Assembly (NCBI RefSeq): GCF_011326725.1
Contig: NZ_JAANCO010000001.1
Coordinates: 434,001 to 498,000, forward strand
Direction: 5' to 3'
Length of the DNA: 64,000 bases
From: Microbacterium excoecariae
GTDB lineage: Bacteria > Actinomycetota > Actinomycetes > Actinomycetales > Microbacteriaceae
The translations under genes and the position numbers were made by a program. Positions 58,594 through 64,000 of the stretch are shown here, piece after piece. The first letter of the stretch is position 1, and every line of letters begins with the position of its first letter. A model generated the notes under the pieces. The model was not told the origin of the DNA. It saw only the letters and a program-made list of their open reading frames with translations, and made no database searches.

Positions 58594-59982
58594 GTGTCGA
58601 TCAACGAGGTGGTCACCGAGCGACTGGGCCGTTCCGGCCGCGAGGCCGAGCGCACGCCGCCGCACGACCTGCTCTCCGAGCAGTCGACGCTCGGCGGCAT
58701 GCTGCTGTCGAAGGACGCCGTCGCCGACGTGGTCGAGACGCTGCGCGGCACCGACTTCTACATCCCGAAGCACGAGCTGATCTTCGAGGCGATCCTCTCC
58801 CTCTACTCGCACGGCGAGCCGACCGACGTCATCGCGGTCACCGACGAGCTGATCAAGACGGGCGACCTGCAGCAGGCCGGCGGTGCCGACTACCTGCACT
58901 CGCTGACCTCGATCGTGCCGACGGCGGCCAACGCCGGCTACTACGCGTCGATCGTGCAGGAGCGCGCGCTCCTGCGCCGCCTCGTCGACGCGGGCACGCG
59001 CATCGTGCAGATGGGGTACGACGGGCAGGGCGAGGCCGTCGAGCTCGTCAACCAGGCGCAGGCCGAGATCTACGGCGTGACGGGGCAGGAGCAGTCGGAG
59101 GACTACGTTCCCCTCGAGATCGCCGTGTCGGCGGCGATCGACGAGATCGAGATGGCCAAGGGCCGCGACGGCGAGATGACGGGCGTGCCCACGGGCTTCG
59201 CCGAGCTCGACGGCCTGACGAACGGCCTGCACGCGGGCCAGATGATCGTCGTGGCCGCGCGCCCCGCCATGGGTAAGTCGACGCTCGCGCTCGACTTCGC
59301 GCGCGCCGCCGCCATCAAGCACGACCAGCCCGCGATCTTCTTCTCGCTCGAGATGGGCAAGACCGAGATCGCGATGCGCCTGCTGAGCGCCGAGGGCCAG
59401 ATCCCGCTGCAGAAGCTCCGCAAGGGCGATCTCGACTCGCGCGACTGGACGACCCTCGCCTCGACCCGCGGGCGGATCAACGACGCGCCCCTGTACGTCG
59501 ACGACAGTCCCAACATGACGCTCGTGGAGATCCGCGCGAAGTGCCGCCGGCTCAAGCAGCGCGTGGGCCTGAAGATGATCATCATCGACTACCTGCAGCT
59601 CATGACGAGCGGCAAGCGCGTCGAGTCGCGCCAGCAGGAGGTCTCGGAGTTCTCTCGCGCGCTGAAGCTCATGGCGAAGGAGCTGCAGGTGCCCGTCATC
59701 GCGCTGTCGCAGCTCAACCGTGGCCCCGAGCAGCGCCAGGACAAGCGCCCGATGGTGAGCGACCTGCGCGAGTCGGGTTCGATCGAGCAGGACGCCGACA
59801 TGGTGATCCTCCTCCACCGCGACGAGGTCTACGACAAGCAGACCCGCCCCGGCGAGGCCGACCTGATCGTCGCCAAGCACCGCAACGGCCCCACGGCCGA
59901 CATCTCGGTTGCCTTCCAGGGCCACTACAGCCGCTTCCACGACATGGTCCACATGGACGGCGGCGGGTTCGGGGACGAGTAG
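58594..59982 (+). CDS. dnaB: Replicative DNA helicase DnaB
   Basis: The 462-residue hexameric helicase unwinds DNA at the fork. The N-terminal domain contains LLSEQSTLGGMLLSKDAVADVVE (about 27-49); the RecA-like core has Walker A ARPAMGKST (near 229), FSLEMGKTEIAMRLL, Walker B MIIIDYLQLMTS and the arginine-finger region LRESGSIEQDADMVILLHRDE. No intein interrupts it. The GTG at 58594 is preceded by AGAGGGGAAG. It follows rplI as in many actinobacteria, but from its own promoter. Confidence 0.97.
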   Translation: MSINEVVTERLGRSGREAERTPPHDLLSEQSTLGGMLLSKDAVADVVETLRGTDFYIPKHELIFEAILSLYSHGEPTDVIAVTDELIKTGDLQQAGGADYLHSLTSIVPTAANAGYYASIVQERALLRRLVDAGTRIVQMGYDGQGEAVELVNQAQAEIYGVTGQEQSEDYVPLEIAVSAAIDEIEMAKGRDGEMTGVPTGFAELDGLTNGLHAGQMIVVAARPAMGKSTLALDFARAAAIKHDQPAIFFSLEMGKTEIAMRLLSAEGQIPLQKLRKGDLDSRDWTTLASTRGRINDAPLYVDDSPNMTLVEIRAKCRRLKQRVGLKMIIIDYLQLMTSGKRVESRQQEVSEFSRALKLMAKELQVPVIALSQLNRGPEQRQDKRPMVSDLRESGSIEQDADMVILLHRDEVYDKQTRPGEADLIVAKHRNGPTADISVAFQGHYSRFHDMVHMDGGGFGDE

Positions 59983-60023
59983 GGGCGGTTACTGATCGGG
60001 GTGGACCTTATGTTCGCGGGCGC

Positions 60024-60062
60024 AGTTACTCATAATTCTTGACGCGAAAATTATGAGTAACT
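60024..60062. repeat. A/T-rich inverted repeat after dnaB
   Basis: Two perfect 14-base arms (AGTTACTCATAATT and complement) flank an 11-base loop. The arms are far poorer in G+C than the surrounding DNA. It lies 42 bases after the dnaB stop and may be a terminator or an operator for the gene at 60160. Confidence 0.8.
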
Positions 60063-60159
60063 CCGTCGACCGGGAGTATGGCGCCGATCTGCACCCGGCG
60101 GCGAATGCGCGCATCGGCGCTGGTATTCCGCCGTGTGTTACCCGTGGCACGATCTACGT

Positions 60160-61857
60160 ATGGCTGGCTCAATTCATGCGCACATTGTCGAGGGGACCCG
60201 AATTCGGGTTGAGGTAGTTTCGGATCAAGGCGCTCGGTTGGGCATCAGCGGCGACGTCTTCGAGGCGGAGCCGCACCTGGAGGATGACGGGCCGCTCGCA
60301 CACAACGTCGCGCTCGTGCACAACCTGTGGGCGTACGGCAAGAGCTGGTACGCCGCCAGCACCGTCTCGAATGAGGACGCCTTGCGCCTCGATTCGGCCG
60401 ACGCGCAGAAGGCCGCGCTCAAGCTCGTAGATCGGGCACGGAGCGAGGCGAAGAAGCAATCGGCGTCCTTCGCCAAATTGGCGCAATGGATCGCGGATGT
60501 CGCCGATGACGTCTCGCTACTCGATGTGGAACATGCATGGTGCTCGTCCTGCTTCTTCGAGACGGAGCACCGCAAGTCGAATCGTCCGGTCGGGCAGGTC
60601 GCCGTCTATGTGTGCCAGGGATGCGGTGCGGCAACGCTGCCGTGCGTTGCGCCCGGATGCCGGAACATGGCTGTGCGGGATCGGGGAGGCGTGCGGATCC
60701 CGCGGTTTTGCGCGGAACACCGGCGCGACATCCCCGGCTTCGAGAAGGCGCAGAAGACCTTCGGTGCGCTTCACGATTACGAGGAGTACCTGAAGTACGA
60801 GAAGCCCGACCTGGCGCGGGCTTCTCAGATCGTCGTGGGTAGCGCGGTGGTGGCGGGAGTGGCCCTCCCTCTCGCCTTCCTGGCCGCGCCAGCTATCGGT
60901 GGCGCGCTCGGCTCGCTCGGGATGTTCGGCGGCTATGCCGGCGCGGCGGCGACGTCCCACGGCCTGGCCATGCTGGGTGGTGGGACGATCGCGGCGGGCG
61001 GCCTTGGCATGGCCGGAGGAACGGCCGTCGTGACCGCGGTGGGCGGCGCGGTGGGCGGCGCACTGGGAGCCTCAGTATCGACGGCCTATTTGCGCGAGGA
61101 CAAGTCGTTCGGCATCGAGCTCCTGCGTCCTGGGGCAGGTGGTGTGCCGGTGCTTGTGGCGAACGGGTTCCTCACGGGAGGCGCGGGCGAGAGATGGGGC
61201 GGTTGGAAGGACGTGGTCGACGCGCGTTATCCCGACTCGCCTGTCTACCGCGTGCGATGGGGCGCAAAGGAACTGAAGGACCTCGGCGCCTTCGTGGGCA
61301 ATGCCGCTGCCTCGACATCCGGCACGGTGGCGGCGCGGGCCGCGGCGATGCACGCGACGAAGGCGGGTGCGCGTCTCCTGGGGAACCTTGTCGGGCCTGC
61401 CCTTGTCGCCGCGGAGCTCGCGAAGAATCCTTGGCATGTCGCCAAGAGCCGCGCGGACAAGACAGGTGTCATCCTCGGCGACCTGTTGGCGCGCACCGAC
61501 GCCGAATCGTACGTGCTTGTCGGCCACAGCCTCGGTGCCCGCGTCATGGCTGTTGCTGCGGAGACCCTCGGAACGAAGCCGGGTGGTCCCCGAATTCAGG
61601 CCGCGCACCTCCTTGGTGCGGCGATGGGCGCGCGCGGAAACTGGGATGCGCTGACCGCGGCGGTGGATGATCGTGTCTATTGCTACTTCTCGACAAACGA
61701 TCGGGTGCTGAACTACCTGTATCGCACGGCGCAGGCGGGCGAGGTCGCGGCCGGATCGTCAGGATTCCAACCGGCGTCGAGCAAGATCGAGAACGTGGAC
61801 GTCTCCGACGAGGTTTCCACGCACTCGGACTACCTGACTCACGTGGCCATGAAGTAG
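60160..61857 (+). CDS. DUF726-like alpha/beta-hydrolase with Cys-rich domain
   Basis: The 565-residue protein has an N-terminal segment (MAGSIHAHIVEGTRIRVEV), a Cys/His-rich zinc-finger-like region (WCSSCFFETEH, VCQGCGAATLPCVAPGCRN, FCAEH, about 128-190), Gly/Ala-rich membrane-like helices (225-310), then a lipase-like domain: PVLVANGFLTGG, YVLVGHSLGARVMAVAAETL (Ser near 455) and HLLGAAMGARGNWDAL. The last part matches the DUF726/TMCO4 hydrolase type. Its codon use and G+C are looser than the neighbours, suggesting transfer. It converges on a GTPase gene with a 9-bp gap. Function unknown. Confidence 0.7.
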   Translation: MAGSIHAHIVEGTRIRVEVVSDQGARLGISGDVFEAEPHLEDDGPLAHNVALVHNLWAYGKSWYAASTVSNEDALRLDSADAQKAALKLVDRARSEAKKQSASFAKLAQWIADVADDVSLLDVEHAWCSSCFFETEHRKSNRPVGQVAVYVCQGCGAATLPCVAPGCRNMAVRDRGGVRIPRFCAEHRRDIPGFEKAQKTFGALHDYEEYLKYEKPDLARASQIVVGSAVVAGVALPLAFLAAPAIGGALGSLGMFGGYAGAAATSHGLAMLGGGTIAAGGLGMAGGTAVVTAVGGAVGGALGASVSTAYLREDKSFGIELLRPGAGGVPVLVANGFLTGGAGERWGGWKDVVDARYPDSPVYRVRWGAKELKDLGAFVGNAAASTSGTVAARAAAMHATKAGARLLGNLVGPALVAAELAKNPWHVAKSRADKTGVILGDLLARTDAESYVLVGHSLGARVMAVAAETLGTKPGGPRIQAAHLLGAAMGARGNWDALTAAVDDRVYCYFSTNDRVLNYLYRTAQAGEVAAGSSGFQPASSKIENVDVSDEVSTHSDYLTHVAMK

Positions 61858-61866
61858 GCCCCGCCC

Positions 61867-62997
61867 CTACCCCCGCCGGATCCGCTTCGTCGCCATCTCG
61901 CGGATGACGGATCCGGCGCTGGGGCCGAGGTCTTCCCACGCGTCGCCGACGCGGGCGAGGTCGAGCTTGCCGGCCTGCACGCGCTCGCACACCCGCACCC
62001 ACGCCTCGCCCATCGCGTAGGTGAGCGCGAAGGCGACGGAGCTGCCGATGACGCTACCCGCGCCCGGGATGAGCTTGAGGAAGCTGCGCGCGAGCGCCTG
62101 GCCCGTGATCTGCGCCGACAGCTGCGCGATCGTCGACGTCGACAGCATGGACGTGAGCTTCAGGTCGTAGACGGCCGCGATCTTCGCCATCATCGTCACC
62201 TGGATCGGCGCCAGGGCGGTCGCATCCGCGACGGGGAGGGGAACCGCGGTCGCTGCGGCAGCGGAAGCCGCCGCAGCAGCGATGATGGGCCGGGCCATCT
62301 TGCGCTTCCAGGGGAGGTTGAGTCGCTGAGCCACGCGAAACGCGTCCTTCTCGTCTTCCGGCGAGAGGGCGAGCGTCTCGGCCACGAGCTCACCGAGCCC
62401 AGGCCCCGCGCCCTTTCCGTGCGGCCCGTGCGCGGCGGTGGGGATGACGGCGTGCACCGGGAGGGGGATCCGGTTGCCGTCGTGATCGCGCGGATCCACG
62501 AGCCAGTCGCGAAACTCCGCCACGTCGCGCGGGAGGCGAACGGATCCGGTCACCGGGTGGCGCGAGAACTCCACCTTGGTCAGGACGAGGATGACGGGGA
62601 GCCCGGCTGCGTCGAGCTCGCGGATCATCGCGACGTCGGCGTTCGTCAGGCGGTCGGCGCGGGCGGCGACGCAGTACCAGACGACGGAGATCTGCTCCTC
62701 CGCGGGCCGGGCCGCGATCCGCGCGAGGTGTCCGCGCAGCGCCTCGGCCGGCGACGTGGCCGTCCCGATCTCGAAACCCTCGACGTCCCAGATCCCCAGC
62801 ACGTCGTCGTGGTAGTAGTGCACGCCCTCCGTCACGGGCAGCCCCTTGCCCACGCGGGCGAGATCGCGGCCGAACACCGCGTTGACGAGGGAGGACTTGC
62901 CCACCCCCGTGCCGCCGACGACGGCGAGGTTGAAGCGCCCGTAGCGCCGGCGGGCCTTGTCGTGCGCGTCGACGAAGGCCTCGTTCGTGTCGTTCAT
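61867..62997 (-). CDS. GTPase with C-terminal DUF697-like membrane domain
   Basis: The 376-residue protein has a G domain: NLAVVGGTGVGKSSLVNAVFG (P-loop), WDVEGFE (DxxG), VILVLTKVEFS (NKxD variant TKVE) and VIPTAAHG (G5). The C-terminal half has hydrophobic helices with YDLKLTSMLSTSTIAQLSAQITGQALARSFLKLIPGAGSVIGSSVAFALTYAMGEAW in part, a DUF697 (YcjF)-like pattern. It should sit at the membrane. MNDTNEAF is the preferred start. The role is unknown; dynamin-like or stress-responsive proteins of this type occur in many bacteria. Confidence 0.82.
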   Translation of the reverse strand: MNDTNEAFVDAHDKARRRYGRFNLAVVGGTGVGKSSLVNAVFGRDLARVGKGLPVTEGVHYYHDDVLGIWDVEGFEIGTATSPAEALRGHLARIAARPAEEQISVVWYCVAARADRLTNADVAMIRELDAAGLPVILVLTKVEFSRHPVTGSVRLPRDVAEFRDWLVDPRDHDGNRIPLPVHAVIPTAAHGPHGKGAGPGLGELVAETLALSPEDEKDAFRVAQRLNLPWKRKMARPIIAAAAASAAAATAVPLPVADATALAPIQVTMMAKIAAVYDLKLTSMLSTSTIAQLSAQITGQALARSFLKLIPGAGSVIGSSVAFALTYAMGEAWVRVCERVQAGKLDLARVGDAWEDLGPSAGSVIREMATKRIRRG

Positions 62998-63035
62998 GGC
63001 ACCCCCGGTCCGCAACCTATCGCGCCCGACGGGCG

Positions 63036-63386
63036 TCAGCCGAGACGCGCGATGAACTCGTCGGCCATGTCCAGCTGCCGCGCCAGCTTCGCGCGGCGCT
63101 CGCGCGCGTCCTCGCGGAAGCGCTCGAGCGCGGCCGGGGCGTCCGGATCCGTGCCGTCGACGGCCGCCAACAGCGCCGCCATCTCCTCGAGCGAGTACCC
63201 GAGGGGCTTCATGCGCCGGATGACCAGCAGCCGGTCGAGGTCGCCCTCGCTGTACTGGCGGAAGCCGCCCTCCGACCGCCCCGACGGCTTGACGAGGCCG
63301 ACCTCGTCGTAGTGCCGGATCGTGCGCAGCGAGAGCCCCGTGCGCTCCGCGAGCTCGCCGATGTGCATGAGGGGCGCGTCGGTCAT
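63036..63386 (-). CDS. MerR-family regulator, likely of the SulP permease
   Basis: The 116-residue protein has a MerR N-terminal winged helix ([62 protein letters not shown] in part, about 8-68) and a short coiled coil ([30 protein letters not shown]). It lacks an effector domain, so the ligand is unclear. It is divergent from the SulP gene at 63517 with the classical inverted-repeat operator between. Confidence 0.93.
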   Translation of the reverse strand: MTDAPLMHIGELAERTGLSLRTIRHYDEVGLVKPSGRSEGGFRQYSEGDLDRLLVIRRMKPLGYSLEEMAALLAAVDGTDPDAPAALERFREDARERRAKLARQLDMADEFIARLG

Positions 63387-63410
63387 GGCTCTCCCGTCGA
63401 CGGGTCGTCG

Positions 63411-63444
63411 TTCAACCCTACCCTTACGTTACGGTAGGGTTGAA
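63411..63444. promoter_or_regulatory. MerR-type operator in a divergent promoter
   Basis: Perfect 12-base arms (TTCAACCCTACC and complement) flank 10 bases CTTACGTTAC. This is the spaced dyad expected for a MerR activator between the -35 and -10 elements. It is 25 bases from the MerR start and 72 from the SulP start. Confidence 0.85.
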
Positions 63445-63516
63445 CCGGTCCGATCGGACCACGCCCCATTCTTCCGCGCCGACCTGAGCCGCCGGTGCGC
63501 GCTGCCGAGGAGCCGC

Positions 63517-64000
63517 ATGACCGCCGTCACTCCCGCGCAGGATCCGTCCTCGCGCTACCGCATCGAGCCGACCGTCCTGCAGGCGCTGCGGAGCCCGCGG
63601 ATCCTCACGCGCGAGGTGCTCGCGGGCCTCGTCGTCGCGATCGCCCTGATTCCCGAGGCGATCGCCTTTTCCATCATCGCGGGGGTGGATCCGCGGGTCG
63701 GGCTGTTCTCCTCCTTCGTCATGGCCGTCACGATCGCGTTCGCGGGCGGGCGTCCCGCGATGATCTCGGCCGCGACGGGCGCCGTCGCGCTCGTGGTCGC
63801 CCCGGTCGTGCGGGACTACGGGCTCGAGTACCTCCTCGCGACCGTGATCCTCGGCGGGCTCATCCAGGTCGTCCTCGGGCTCGTCGGCGTCGCGAAGCTC
63901 ATGCGCTTCATCCCCCGCTCCGTCATGGTCGGGTTCGTGAACGCGCTCGCGATCCTTATCTTCTCCGCGCAGGTGCCGGAGCTGATCGGCGTGCCGTGGC
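63517..64000 (+). CDS. SulP-family anion permease, N-terminal part (continues past window)
   Basis: The frame starts [71 protein letters not shown] in part and runs off the right edge after 161 codons. [25 protein letters not shown] is the SulP signature. Several membrane helices are visible (about 37-60, 65-85, 100-120, 125-150). SulP proteins carry sulfate, bicarbonate or other anions; the substrate and any STAS domain lie beyond the window. GAGGAG precedes the ATG. Confidence 0.9.
   Translation, partial: MTAVTPAQDPSSRYRIEPTVLQALRSPRILTREVLAGLVVAIALIPEAIAFSIIAGVDPRVGLFSSFVMAVTIAFAGGRPAMISAATGAVALVVAPVVRDYGLEYLLATVILGGLIQVVLGLVGVAKLMRFIPRSVMVGFVNALAILIFSAQVPELIGVPW

Noticed and set aside
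58594..59982. Intein in DnaB
   Set aside because: The 462-residue length and uninterrupted Walker and DnaB motifs leave no room for an intein.

Overview
The window is high-GC DNA with actinobacterial traits: many GTG starts, ATGA, GTGA and TGATG stop-start overlaps, apparently leaderless genes with TAGACT-type -10 boxes, DUF779 and QorB/HxlR gene pairs, and an rpsF-ssb-rpsR-rplI-dnaB block. A member of the Microbacteriaceae is my best guess, but it is inferred only from gene content and style. The word GGATCC is strikingly abundant throughout. I saw no rRNA, tRNA, CRISPR array, transposase, integrase or phage gene.

Layout. 1-8.3 kb is housekeeping and accessory genes: the tail of an AI-2E-type permease, purA, an ABC-2 exporter, a sortase-like membrane protein, argG, a VOC protein, and a divergent pair of an XRE-cupin regulator and a flavoprotein disulfide oxidoreductase. 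At 8.3-16.4 kb an Lrp regulator faces ald (alanine dehydrogenase). Directly after ald lies a cassette of an IclR regulator, two divergent amino acid permeases, a copper amine oxidase and a membrane protein. The cassette is bracketed by an 88-bp direct repeat of the ald 3' end, so it looks like an insertion. At 16.4-35.6 kb come ASCH, purL, a GAF regulator with aldehyde dehydrogenase and DUF779, a redox-sensor (HxlR) and quinone reductase pair, YceI, PAP2, a LOG protein, GNAT, and a phosphonate-type ABC operon with a phosphatase and a TetR regulator.

35.7-56.35 kb is the most interesting region: about 24 same-strand genes for aromatic catabolism. Its right end encodes tryptophan 2,3-dioxygenase, kynureninase, a flavin reductase and an AFMID-like kynurenine formamidase, which together would convert tryptophan to anthranilate. 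Its left end encodes a PaaK-type CoA ligase, a 2-aminobenzoyl-CoA monooxygenase/reductase-type (or salicylyl-CoA 5-hydroxylase-type) fusion flavoprotein, a thioesterase, a cupin, RidA, a fumarylacetoacetate-hydrolase-fold enzyme and a PaaX regulator. That set fits CoA-dependent hydroxylation of anthranilate followed by thioester release and ring opening, without beta-oxidation genes. The middle holds a polar amino acid ABC importer whose genes are interleaved with two copies of a luciferase-like plus acyl-CoA-dehydrogenase-like monooxygenase pair, an SDR, tandem TIGR04076-type proteins and an ABM-domain protein. The substrate of this middle module is unknown.

56.5-60 kb is rpsF-ssb-rpsR-rplI, a terminator, a DnaA-box-like cluster, and dnaB. 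60-64 kb holds a DUF726-like hydrolase of looser codon use facing a GTPase-DUF697-like protein, then a MerR regulator divergent from a SulP anion permease that runs off the window. Two large related palindromes (5.9 and 23.7 kb) with compensatory differences suggest a dispersed palindromic element.
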